A stretch of DNA of 47,676 bases from Bacteroidetes bacterium UBA6221 (GTDB lineage: Bacteria; Bacteroidota; Bacteroidia; Chitinophagales; Chitinophagaceae): contig DISB01000014.1 of assembly GCA_002421685.1 (NCBI GenBank), positions 1-47,676 of the forward strand, written 5' to 3'. The translations under genes were made by a program, and so were the position numbers. Below, piece after piece: positions 40,132-47,676 of the stretch; positions within the stretch are counted from its first letter, which is position 1, and each line of letters opens with the position of its first letter. Under the pieces are notes generated by a model, which was not told where the DNA came from, searched no databases, and saw nothing but the letters and a program-made list of their open reading frames with translations.

Positions 40132-42045
40132 TTATTTAATCAATGTGATATCTCCCTTCAGTAGTAGTTTCCTTTGTACGGACGTGTTGGCTATGTACTC
40201 CAATGAATAATGGAATACCCCAACTTCGGCAGATATGTTTTTGTAAGTGCCATCCCATTTTTTTTCGGGTGCGCCTGATACAAATATGCGCTCACCCCAG
40301 CGGTTAAATACTTGCAAATAATAATGCATCAGCGGGCATTTGGGTATGCCGCCGAACAGGTCATTAAGCCCGTCACCATTAGGGCTGAAGGCAGTAGGAA
40401 CAAACATACAATCTTCACACTCCTGTATGTCTATTGTTATACTATCAGGAGTGGTGCCACATTCATTATGCGCCTCGCGTATATACATGCCCTGCTTTGC
40501 AGGTATGATACAGCAGCCAGTTTCCCCGGTATTCCATGTATAGGTAATTCCTGCGATTTGTGTACCTATCTGCGCAGGGTTATCACGGCATAGCGTGGTA
40601 TCATTTCCTGTATGGTTTTCCGGCGCTCCCTTTACCTCGATTGTCACAGGTACCCCTCGGCTTTCACAGCCCGTTAGTGTTTGTGTTACATAAAATGTTC
40701 TTTTACCGGGGATGGTCATATTAATTGGTGGGTGTGCATAGCTAATGGCACTATCATGATCAGCGTACCATCTGACATCTGTACCTTTAACATTCGTCCA
40801 TAAGGGATAAGTATTGATGCAAATAGCCGTATCTGAACCTTCCGGTGGAAATACATCAATAGCTTTCAGGTTAATGCTGTCGCTGTATTGACCGCATGAG
40901 TTGGTGACTGTCAATATATATTCACCAGCCTTTGTTAAAGTAATAGTGGGTGTAGTGGCGCCGGTGCTCCAATGGTAAGTGTCAAACAGACCGTTGGCCG
41001 TAATGACTATGCTCTTGCCGCTGCAAAAACTGGTATCCGGCCCTATATTAAGCTGGTAGTTTTCTCTGTTGGTTACTACAATTGTATCCACATTATAACT
41101 ACAGTCGCCTATTACCTCACACCAGTATTTGCCGTTGGCCTGGATGGTTATGGTATCGGTTGTGTCGCCCGTATTCCATTTATAAGTTCCCTGAGACAAA
41201 GCTTTTATAGTTGCCGGGAAAGCTGCAACGCATAACATCGTATAACGTTGTGCCGGATGACTTAGGTCCAGCACGCATACATCATCTATATACACATACT
41301 GCATGAGCATTTTAGATGGATCTTCCACCGCAGGGTATACCAGTATTCTTGTTGGCGGTGGCAGGGAGTAGGTGAAATTACCAATAGTCAGCCATTCTTC
41401 GCCACCCGTAGCCACAAAAGTGCCGGCCACCAGCATCCAGTTAATCGAGTCAATTAGATAGTTGCCGGTAGGGTTTATTAGCTGTGGGTTTATGCCTCTT
41501 ATATTTTTAGGTGAGTCAATTTTTGATTTTGATAGTTTTACGCCCAGTTGGTCGGTTGCAACATAATTGTAACCAGAACTGAATCCACTGGAGCTGGATA
41601 TATGAAAAGATACCAGGTACTTATTCCCTGCTATCAAAGGGTTTTTCAACTTGCATCCGATGTACTCACGGTAGTCTGAGCCGCCGTTGGAATACTGGTA
41701 GCATATATACATACCCATGTACGCCTGTCCTGTGCGCGCCTGTTGGTAGCCGAAAATCGCGTTGGGTACATTGGTGAAGGCATTCATTGGGGCACAGCCA
41801 TTATAATAATCGGGGCTACCATTAATAGTAGGGCTTACCCATGCCTTGACAGCCGGGAATGAACTGTATGCAGGAGACTGCACAATTTGCGGATAATGTG
41901 GCGCCAGTCCATTGGCAGGGCAGCCGTTATAGTCTTCGAAGCTTGGGTTGGGAACCAGGTTTTGTGCAGCAGCCCGGCATGAATACAAGAAAGACAGGCA
42001 CATGCAAAACAGTAAACGGAATATAAAGGCGGTTTGCATGCACAT
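40132..42045 (-). CDS. Secreted T9SS cargo with type B (gliding-associated) C-terminal domain
   Basis: The 637-residue product has a signal peptide to about 27 (SCRAAAQ). The N-terminal part (about 28-265) starts LVPNPSFEDYNGCP and looks like a jelly-roll binding domain. Then come three Ig/PKD-like repeats, each with a W-N/S-TG motif (YKWNTGDTTDTI, YHWSTGATTPTI, YTWNTGETGCC). The C-terminus is the type B sorting domain: FVPTAFSPNGDGLNDLF, VFNRWGERIF, KWDGTYKN, VFHYSLEY. It is exported by the type IX system to the surface. The ligand is unknown. Its N-terminus is cysteine-containing but not a lipobox in a clear position. Confidence 0.9.
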   Translation of the reverse strand: MCMQTAFIFRLLFCMCLSFLYSCRAAAQNLVPNPSFEDYNGCPANGLAPHYPQIVQSPAYSSFPAVKAWVSPTINGSPDYYNGCAPMNAFTNVPNAIFGYQQARTGQAYMGMYICYQYSNGGSDYREYIGCKLKNPLIAGNKYLVSFHISSSSGFSSGYNYVATDQLGVKLSKSKIDSPKNIRGINPQLINPTGNYLIDSINWMLVAGTFVATGGEEWLTIGNFTYSLPPPTRILVYPAVEDPSKMLMQYVYIDDVCVLDLSHPAQRYTMLCVAAFPATIKALSQGTYKWNTGDTTDTITIQANGKYWCEVIGDCSYNVDTIVVTNRENYQLNIGPDTSFCSGKSIVITANGLFDTYHWSTGATTPTITLTKAGEYILTVTNSCGQYSDSINLKAIDVFPPEGSDTAICINTYPLWTNVKGTDVRWYADHDSAISYAHPPINMTIPGKRTFYVTQTLTGCESRGVPVTIEVKGAPENHTGNDTTLCRDNPAQIGTQIAGITYTWNTGETGCCIIPAKQGMYIREAHNECGTTPDSITIDIQECEDCMFVPTAFSPNGDGLNDLFGGIPKCPLMHYYLQVFNRWGERIFVSGAPEKKWDGTYKNISAEVGVFHYSLEYIANTSVQRKLLLKGDITLIK

Positions 42046-42270
42046 ATATCTGTTTTTGTTTTTAATGGTACTGTGTTTGTGGTTTGGGAAAATAGCCTAT
42101 TAATTTCTGCCTCACTGAAATTTAGCTTAAAGGCGAATAACCAGGAAAACGATTGTCATGAAACAGGAAAATAAAGAGATGAACAGATATTCCTGTATCC
42201 CAGGGTGAGTATTCTAAGGTCATTACATTACCAAATCACGCCGTCATATTTTTATTTGGTAAGGTCCTCA

Positions 42271-42330
42271 CTAGCACAGATCCTCGCCTCAGGCAGATAA
42301 CCTGTGTCAAACTAACCCATCCGGTCTCAA
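42271..42330. repeat. Diverged third copy of the 14967/15603 repeat family
   Basis: CTAGCACAGATCCTCGCC (42271-42288) matches 14952-14969, and TGTGTCAAACTA followed by CATCCGGTCT matches the start of the copies at 15603 and 14981. It includes the decayed palindrome TCGCCTCAGGCAG. Confidence 0.5.
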
Positions 42331-42334
42331 CCTG

Positions 42335-42375
42335 TTAGACCTGGTGGGACACCAATGGTGTTCTACTAGGTCTAA
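42335..42375 (+). repeat. Long imperfect inverted repeat, RNA-hairpin-like
   Basis: TTAGACCTGGTGGGACACC (42335-42353) pairs with GGTGTTCTACTAGGTCTAA (42357-42375) around AAT. The three non-Watson-Crick positions would be G-U pairs in RNA read rightward, but A-C mismatches read leftward. Confidence 0.6.
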
Positions 42376-42400
42376 AGAGTGGCATAGTGAGGGATTCCCC

Positions 42401-43849
42401 TCACCTCCTCACCACCTCAATCATCGCCGGGTACAAATACCAGCAGAATAGGGTTATCAGTACTGCGCTTACTATGTTCATAATAAAGCCTGCGGTGAGC
42501 ATGTGCTTTAGTTTCAGCCTGCCGCTGGCAAATACGATGGCATTGGGTGGAGTGCCCATGGGCAGCATACCGGCGCAACTGGCGCCGAGGGTCATGGCTA
42601 CGCCCAGTTGCACGGGGTCGATATTCAGGGCTACCGCCATGCCGGTTATCACGGGTGCGAATACAATTACCTGCGCTACATTGCTCATCACCTCGCTGAT
42701 GAAGATGGACACAATCGTTACCACAAACAGCAGCACAATGCCGCCCTGCGCGTAGCGGGCTATCCATTCGCCCAGGCTTTGTATCAGCCCCGCCTGCTCC
42801 AACTGCGCCGCCAGTGTGATGCCACCACCAAACAGGATGAGTATGCCCCATGCCATATTGCGGGTGTCTTTCCATACCAGCACGGGTTTGTTGTCTGCAT
42901 CGCCCGATGGAGTGATGAACATAAGTATAGCACCCAGTAGGGCTATGATGGAATCGTTGAGTTTGAATACTGCCTGTGCCGCGTTGATGATGTCTTTGGT
43001 AATCCATAGCAGGGCAGTGAAGACGAAGATGATGAGCACACGTTTTTCGGGCGCGGAGAGTTTGCCCATCGCCTTTAGTTCTGTATGTATCATTTCGCGG
43101 GCAGCACCATCGGCAGGCATACGGTTGGGGTAGAGTACACGGGTGAGCACCAGGTACAGCACCCACATCAGCAGCAGTGACAGCGGCATGCAGAGTTTCA
43201 TCCAGTCGGCAAATTGGAATGTATAGGTGCCGCTGCGTTCTAAATAACCCACATAAGCCACGTTGGGCGGTGTGCCTATGATGGTGGCTATACCACCCAG
43301 GTTGCTGGCGTAGGCGATGGCCAGCATGAGGCAGATGCCCAGGTTGCTGATATTACCTTTTTGCGAGGCGTTGTCTTCCATCACTTTGATAACGCTGAGT
43401 GCGATGGGGTACATCATCATGGTGGTAGCGGTATTGCTGAGCCACATACTGAGCAGCCCGGATGCCAGTATAAAGCCCAGCACTATTTTATTGCCACTAG
43501 TGCCCGTGAGTTGTATGATGGATAATGCGCCCCGCTTGTGCAGCCCCCATTTCTCTATAGCCAGGGCTATCATAAACCCACCCATAAACAGGAAGATGAT
43601 GGAGGAGGCATAAGGGGCGGCCACTTCTTCCATATCGGCAATGCCCATGAGGGGGAAAAAGAGCAGGGGGAGGAGCGCCACTACGGGCATGGGCAGCGCC
43701 TGTGTTACCCACCAGGTAACCATGAGCGTACCAATAGCCAGCACTTTGGCAGCCTGCAGTTCCAGCCCGAAGGGATTGCCCCATAGCATGAACGCAAACA
43801 GGATAGCGCCTGTAGCCAGTGAGATAAGCTTTGCCTTTGATTTTTCCAT
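42401..43849 (-). CDS. DASS-family (SLC13-like) sodium/anion symporter
   Basis: The 482-residue product has about 11 membrane segments and two hairpin-loop repeats. The first substrate motif is SMWLSNTATTMMMYPIA near 125. The second is SEVMSNVAQVIVFAPVI near 395, where SNV replaces the usual SNT. The segments IGTPPNVAYVG and PMGTPPNAIVFASG are typical. Relatives carry dicarboxylates, citrate, sulfate or phosphate with Na+. The substrate is not certain, and the altered second motif may shift it. It is a single gene. Confidence 0.87.
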   Translation of the reverse strand: MEKSKAKLISLATGAILFAFMLWGNPFGLELQAAKVLAIGTLMVTWWVTQALPMPVVALLPLLFFPLMGIADMEEVAAPYASSIIFLFMGGFMIALAIEKWGLHKRGALSIIQLTGTSGNKIVLGFILASGLLSMWLSNTATTMMMYPIALSVIKVMEDNASQKGNISNLGICLMLAIAYASNLGGIATIIGTPPNVAYVGYLERSGTYTFQFADWMKLCMPLSLLLMWVLYLVLTRVLYPNRMPADGAAREMIHTELKAMGKLSAPEKRVLIIFVFTALLWITKDIINAAQAVFKLNDSIIALLGAILMFITPSGDADNKPVLVWKDTRNMAWGILILFGGGITLAAQLEQAGLIQSLGEWIARYAQGGIVLLFVVTIVSIFISEVMSNVAQVIVFAPVITGMAVALNIDPVQLGVAMTLGASCAGMLPMGTPPNAIVFASGRLKLKHMLTAGFIMNIVSAVLITLFCWYLYPAMIEVVRR

Positions 43850-43912
43850 GAGGTATGGTTACAAGGCCTCAAGATAAAAAGACAGTGCTAAGAAAGATAA
43901 ATATGGGCTTGA

Positions 43913-44854
43913 TTATTTCTTCACAAACCTGTCGTCGGTCAGTGAGTGGAGAAAGGCTTCGAGGTCCTGCTTCTCCTGCTCCGTGAGGTTGAGCGGTTCG
44001 CGCAGTACGCTGTCGCGGCCTATGGCGTTGGCTACCAGTGTATGTGGCTGGTCGTAATAGTCTATTACCTCGCGCAGGGTTTTGATGCTGCCATCGTGCA
44101 TGTAGGGAGCAGTCACTGCCACGTTGCGCAGGCCGGGCACTTTAAACTTACCTATGTCTTCGGGGTTGTGCGTTACAGCATAGCGGCCCGAGTCGTTATA
44201 CTCCTGCCCGTTGAACAAACCTATGTTGCGGAAATCATCCACCGTAAAGTCGGGCGAGAAATGGCATTCAAAACATTTGGCCTTTACCCTGAATATCTCC
44301 CTGCCGCGTTCCTGCTGTGCGGTCAGCCCGCCGGGCTCGTCGCGCAGCCAGCGGTCGTTGGGCGTATCCGATGTTTCCAGCGTTTGCTCGTAGGCGGAGA
44401 TGGCCGCACCGAGGTTGTCCTTGTTGGGCACTTTGCCAAACACTTCCAGGAAGAGTTGTTTGTACTTGCTGTTGTTGAGCCGCTCTACCGCTACCGGCAG
44501 GGGCAGGTTCATTTCGTTGGGGTTTTCAATCGGCCCCAGCGCCTGCTCTTCCAGTGTGGCGGCGCGGCCGTCCCAGAAGAGGGCTTCCCGTGAAGCGACG
44601 TTCATAGCCGATGGGGTATTGCGTACCGCTTTGCGCCCGTGTACACCTGTGCTGAATGCCACAGTGTCTGCAAATGCAAATTCCGGTTTGTGGCAGGATG
44701 CGCAACTAATGCTCCTATCCTCCGACAGTATATTGTCGAAGAACAGCATTTCGCCCAACTGCTCTTTGGTCAGCTTCTTGTTCTCCTTTTTAGGAGTAAA
44801 AGAAACCAGCGTTACCACCAGTCCGCATATGAGTACTGTGTACAGGTATTTCAC
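43913..44854 (-). CDS. Di-heme cytochrome c peroxidase family protein
   Basis: The 313-residue product has a signal peptide (about 1-20). Two heme-c motifs are visible: CASCHKPEFAF near residue 54 and CFECHFSPDFT near 199. The segments RNTPSAMNVASREALFWDG and PGLRNVAVTAPYMHDGSIKTL are standard for the CcpA/MauG group. It reduces hydrogen peroxide or oxidises other substrates in the periplasm. It follows the secreted-protein gene by 27 bp on the same strand, so they may share a transcript. Confidence 0.9.
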   Translation of the reverse strand: MKYLYTVLICGLVVTLVSFTPKKENKKLTKEQLGEMLFFDNILSEDRSISCASCHKPEFAFADTVAFSTGVHGRKAVRNTPSAMNVASREALFWDGRAATLEEQALGPIENPNEMNLPLPVAVERLNNSKYKQLFLEVFGKVPNKDNLGAAISAYEQTLETSDTPNDRWLRDEPGGLTAQQERGREIFRVKAKCFECHFSPDFTVDDFRNIGLFNGQEYNDSGRYAVTHNPEDIGKFKVPGLRNVAVTAPYMHDGSIKTLREVIDYYDQPHTLVANAIGRDSVLREPLNLTEQEKQDLEAFLHSLTDDRFVKK

Positions 44855-44881
44855 GGGGGTAAAATTACAGCATTAAGCTGT

Positions 44882-46567
44882 TTAGTCCAGCGTCACCCAG
44901 GAAATATAGGCTTTCTTTTCACGTTTCATGCGCTTCACCATCAGTGCGGCATATACGCCCGTGTCTTTCCTGAAATGCGCGGATTCAACATTGGCAAAAG
45001 CGGTCTGGTCGTCATTGGCGTTGCGGCCAAAGAGGTAGCCTGATTGCATACCGCTGTTGTTCACTTTCCTGAAAACTGTCACTGCATCGCTTACAGATGC
45101 CGCACATAACACAGAATTGTTTTTCTGCCGCTTAGGTTCACCGTTTTCGTAGTTGTCCCTGTTGTCGTTGAATATAATGTACTTGTTGTTGGATGAAGTG
45201 TTGACATAGCCAAAGGAGTAGAACGCCCTGTTGTCTAATGGGGCAGTCATGCTCATGCCGGCCCTTTTGCGGTAAGACCACATGCCTTTGCCCCTCTTGG
45301 CCAGGTACATGTTTTCCATTTGCTGCCCGCTCTTGCCTTCCTGGCATTTTTGAATGGCATAGGACTCAATATCCTTACCGGTACCATCAAGTGTCACAAC
45401 AGCGATATTACCGAAAGGTATATCGATAGTAGTACTCTTGCTGATGATCTCGCTTTTCTCCTCCATCAGTATGGTGATGGTGTTATCGTTGTTCAATATC
45501 ATATCTACCGGCATACCAGCGAAGCCTTCTTTGTCTATGTTTTTTGACTTGACATAGTTGTTTACCTCGTCCATTGGCAGCAATGTCTTTTTAATGATTT
45601 GCAGTGACTCGGGGTCGATGTAGCTGACCAATGCCATGTAATAACTTGTTCCGACTGACTTGCCACTCGTCATACTCATTCTCTTGCCACCCTTTATCAA
45701 AGTCAAAGTCAGCATTTGTATCATGCCTGTTTCGGGATTGTAGTTCATCAGCCCCTCTGTTTCTTTAAAGTCATCAGTAAACTCAAGGTTGAGGTTGGTA
45801 AATGCTGATTCGCCTTTTCGTATCCTGGAGATGATCACCCTCGAGTCTTTGCCACCTGAGCCGGATGTATTGTAACCATAGGCTGCCAGGTGCACCTGTT
45901 TGTCGCCGTTTACCACCATGCCTATATAGTTGGTGTATTTAAAGTCCTGTGCATCGTAGAACGCCCTGTTGACCTCAGTATGCTCCCCATTTTCCACAGC
46001 ATAGTGTACCAGCTCTATACGTTTGTCGCTTTCTTTGGCGAAAGAGTTGTAATGTACTACGGCATATGCATCGGAGTATGGGTCTTTTTCTACAATGAAA
46101 TCTTCCTGGTCTACACCGCCAAAAGCCATTGCGTAGCCCGCCATCATACCGTATTTAGGTAGCTCGCCTAATTTCTGCTGTTTGGCAATGGCGCCGTTGT
46201 CGGGGTTCAGTTGTATGCGGTACAATTCGGGCACACGGCTGTTCAACTGCTGCAGGAATATTACCGGCTGGCCCGCTATTTCGTAGATGCCTTCGATGGT
46301 GGAATTTTTCATGTTTTTGGGGTCCCACAGGCTGCTGCTCAGCACCTTTTTGCCGCCTACCTTTCTGTCGGGTTTGTACACGGTAATTTCAATGCCCTTC
46401 TCATTGTTGAAGTTGAAGAAGAAAGTATTCCCATTGGACAGTTGCATTATTTTGTACCATCCTTTTTCCGGTTCTTCAAAAGGGGCGCTGTATTCAATAT
46501 TTTTTACCTGGGAAAACGAAAGTTGCACGCACAGTACTGCGGCAAGGGTTAATACAAGGTTTCTCAT
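44882..46567 (-). CDS. Exported protein of unknown function
   Basis: The ATG at 46567 (MRNLVLTLAAVLCVQLSFSQ) gives 561 residues with a signal peptide to about 20. The frame extends to 46648, but the -7-like element TATACTTG (46595-46588) and the signal peptide favour 46567. The mature part is beta-rich, with repeated blocks of strands (PDRKVGGKKVLSSSLWDPKN, FIVEKDPYSDAYAVVHYNS, KEGFAGMPVDMILNNDNTIT), perhaps a propeller. No catalytic motif or sorting domain is visible. It lies just upstream of the peroxidase gene. I do not recognise the family. Confidence 0.7.
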   Translation of the reverse strand: MRNLVLTLAAVLCVQLSFSQVKNIEYSAPFEEPEKGWYKIMQLSNGNTFFFNFNNEKGIEITVYKPDRKVGGKKVLSSSLWDPKNMKNSTIEGIYEIAGQPVIFLQQLNSRVPELYRIQLNPDNGAIAKQQKLGELPKYGMMAGYAMAFGGVDQEDFIVEKDPYSDAYAVVHYNSFAKESDKRIELVHYAVENGEHTEVNRAFYDAQDFKYTNYIGMVVNGDKQVHLAAYGYNTSGSGGKDSRVIISRIRKGESAFTNLNLEFTDDFKETEGLMNYNPETGMIQMLTLTLIKGGKRMSMTSGKSVGTSYYMALVSYIDPESLQIIKKTLLPMDEVNNYVKSKNIDKEGFAGMPVDMILNNDNTITILMEEKSEIISKSTTIDIPFGNIAVVTLDGTGKDIESYAIQKCQEGKSGQQMENMYLAKRGKGMWSYRKRAGMSMTAPLDNRAFYSFGYVNTSSNNKYIIFNDNRDNYENGEPKRQKNNSVLCAASVSDAVTVFRKVNNSGMQSGYLFGRNANDDQTAFANVESAHFRKDTGVYAALMVKRMKREKKAYISWVTLD

Positions 46568-46656
46568 CTTTAAAAAATTATGATGCGCAAGTATAAAAAA
46601 TGATTGCCGGATTTTATAGTGATATAAAACAGCGCCACTAATATTCATTCATTTAA

Positions 46657-46664
46657 TACCTTTG
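46657..46664 (+). promoter_or_regulatory. -7 promoter element of fumC
   Basis: TACCTTTG is identical to the rpsJ -7 element and is followed by GCGCC. It lies 43 bp before the fumC ATG. The -33 region has no TTTG. Confidence 0.5.
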
Positions 46665-46706
46665 CGCCGTCAATTCTATTCAATTTTACTTGATAAATAA
46701 TTTTAT

Positions 46707-47676
46707 ATGGAATTTCGTATTGAGAAAGACACGATGGGCGAGGTGAAGGTGCCCGTTGCTGCCTACTATGGCGCGCAGACGCAACGTTCTATTGACAACT
46801 TCAAAATAGCGCAGGACATCAATAAGATGCCCAAAGAAATCATTAAGGCATTCGCTTACCTGAAAAAAGCGGCTGCACTTACTAATACAGACCTGGGTGT
46901 ACTGCCTGCGGAAAAGTCGAAACTGATAGGCCAGGTGTGCGATGAGATACTGGAAGGTAAACTGGACAATGAGTTTCCGCTGGTGGTATGGCAAACGGGC
47001 TCGGGTACGCAGAGCAATATGAACTGCAACGAGGTGATAGCTTACCGCGCGCATGTGGTAAACGGCGGCCAACTGACCGACAAAGAAAAGTTTGTACACC
47101 CCAATGATGATGTGAACAAATCGCAGTCGTCAAACGATACATTCCCCACGGCTATGCATATAGCTGCATATAAAATACTGGCGGAGACTACCATTCCCGG
47201 CATTAAAAAACTGCGCGATACGCTGGCTGCCAAGGCTAAGGAGTATATGCACATCGTAAAGATTGGCCGTACGCACTTTATGGATGCTACGCCGCTGACA
47301 CTGGGTCAGGAAATAAGCGGTTATGTATCGCAACTGGACCACGGACTGAAAGCCATCAACAATACATTGGCACACCTGGGCGAACTTGCGCTGGGTGGTA
47401 CTGCGGTAGGTACGGGCATCAATACACCTGAAGGATATGCTGAAAAAGTAGCGGCTAAAATAGCCGGACTGACAGGGCTGCCTTTTGTAACAGCCGCAAA
47501 TAAATTTGAAAGCCTGGCTGCACATGACGCTATAGTAGAAGCACATGGTGCATTGAAAACCGTTGCCGTAAGCCTGATGAAGATAGCCAACGATATACGT
47601 ATGCTGAGCTCGGGCCCGCGCTGCGGAATAGGGGAGATATCCATTCCTGATAATGAGCCGGGTTCTTCTATCATGC
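46707..47676 (+). CDS. fumC: Class II fumarate hydratase, 5' part (cut by window end)
   Basis: It converts fumarate and malate in the citric acid cycle. The first 323 codons are present, and the frame is open to the window edge. The start MEFRIEKDTMGEVKVP, the active-site segments WQTGSGTQSNMNCNEV, HPNDDVNKSQSSNDTFPTAM, GRTHFMDATPLTLGQE and GTGINTPEGY are all typical. The window ends inside the family signature GSSxMPxKxN (EPGSSIM seen). The full protein is about 465 residues. It is divergent from the exported-protein gene and has its own promoter element. Confidence 0.95.
   Translation, partial: MEFRIEKDTMGEVKVPVAAYYGAQTQRSIDNFKIAQDINKMPKEIIKAFAYLKKAAALTNTDLGVLPAEKSKLIGQVCDEILEGKLDNEFPLVVWQTGSGTQSNMNCNEVIAYRAHVVNGGQLTDKEKFVHPNDDVNKSQSSNDTFPTAMHIAAYKILAETTIPGIKKLRDTLAAKAKEYMHIVKIGRTHFMDATPLTLGQEISGYVSQLDHGLKAINNTLAHLGELALGGTAVGTGINTPEGYAEKVAAKIAGLTGLPFVTAANKFESLAAHDAIVEAHGALKTVAVSLMKIANDIRMLSSGPRCGIGEISIPDNEPGSSIM

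Larger units (their letters stand above)
42046..42400. other. Intergenic region with repeat remnant and long hairpin
   Basis: No gene is seen. It holds a decayed copy of the repeat family found near 14952-15684 (42271-42330) and a 19-pair inverted repeat (42335-42375). The first 200 bp show nothing recognisable. Confidence 0.5.

Noticed and set aside
42417..43166. 249-codon - strand frame inside the symporter gene
   Set aside because: It is an alternative frame of the same strand, rich in His, Arg and Cys as expected of a shadow.

Overview
The window is a chromosomal segment from a member of the Bacteroidota, most likely Chitinophagales/Chitinophagaceae. The reasons are: the S10-spc ribosomal gene order with rpsN lacking zinc cysteines and map directly after secY; promoters of the TTTG-N19/20-TAnnTTTG type; few Shine-Dalgarno sites; a type B sorting domain of the type IX secretion system; a GldA-like ABC protein; bshA (bacillithiol synthesis); and many lipoproteins. 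No tRNA, rRNA, CRISPR array, prophage or intact insertion sequence was seen.

Layout. 1-2491: the tail of an unseen upstream gene and its terminator, a small membrane protein, a CorA-type metal channel and an unknown cytosolic protein. 2628-14950: a 22-gene ribosomal operon from rpsJ to rplO, then secY and map, closed by a strong terminator. The infA-rpmJ-rpsM-rpsK-rpsD-rpoA-rplQ block that usually follows map in this phylum is absent. 14951-16043: an AT-rich islet with a small membrane protein between two copies of an 81-82 bp direct repeat, plus a 57-codon ORF. 16044-18535: a translationally coupled M28 peptidase and DppC-like permease. 18580-20536: a c-type cytochrome lipoprotein, bshA and a convergent AhpD-like protein. 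20555-20942: two broken genes (a YncE-like propeller end and a HigA-type antitoxin end) fused head to head at their truncated 5' sides. 21016-27393: an amino acid permease, a very acidic small protein, a DUF218 lipoprotein, MutS and a lipoprotein.

27469-32967: a five-gene operon, read leftward: DHH phosphoesterase, three tandem FKBP-type lipoproteins with duplicated domains, and an M1 aminopeptidase. 33021-35304: ndk, a short GldA-like ATPase, a DUF523/TudS-like protein and a small unknown. 35475-37507: two convergent, related small Cys-motif lipoproteins, a probable outer-membrane barrel and an HExxH lipoprotein. 37508-39306: repeats, a decayed gene end, a small secreted protein and a noncoding stretch with an orphan terminator-like hairpin. 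39307-42045: a second methionine aminopeptidase and a large T9SS cargo protein. 42046-46567: repeats, a DASS anion symporter, a di-heme peroxidase and a secreted protein. 46657-end: the start of fumC, cut by the window edge.

The window is mostly housekeeping. The parts that stand out are the FKBP triplet operon, the punctuated and early-terminated ribosomal operon, the repeat-flanked islet, the antitoxin/propeller junction and the unexplained noncoding hairpins. Nothing here makes a convincing new defence or mobile system.
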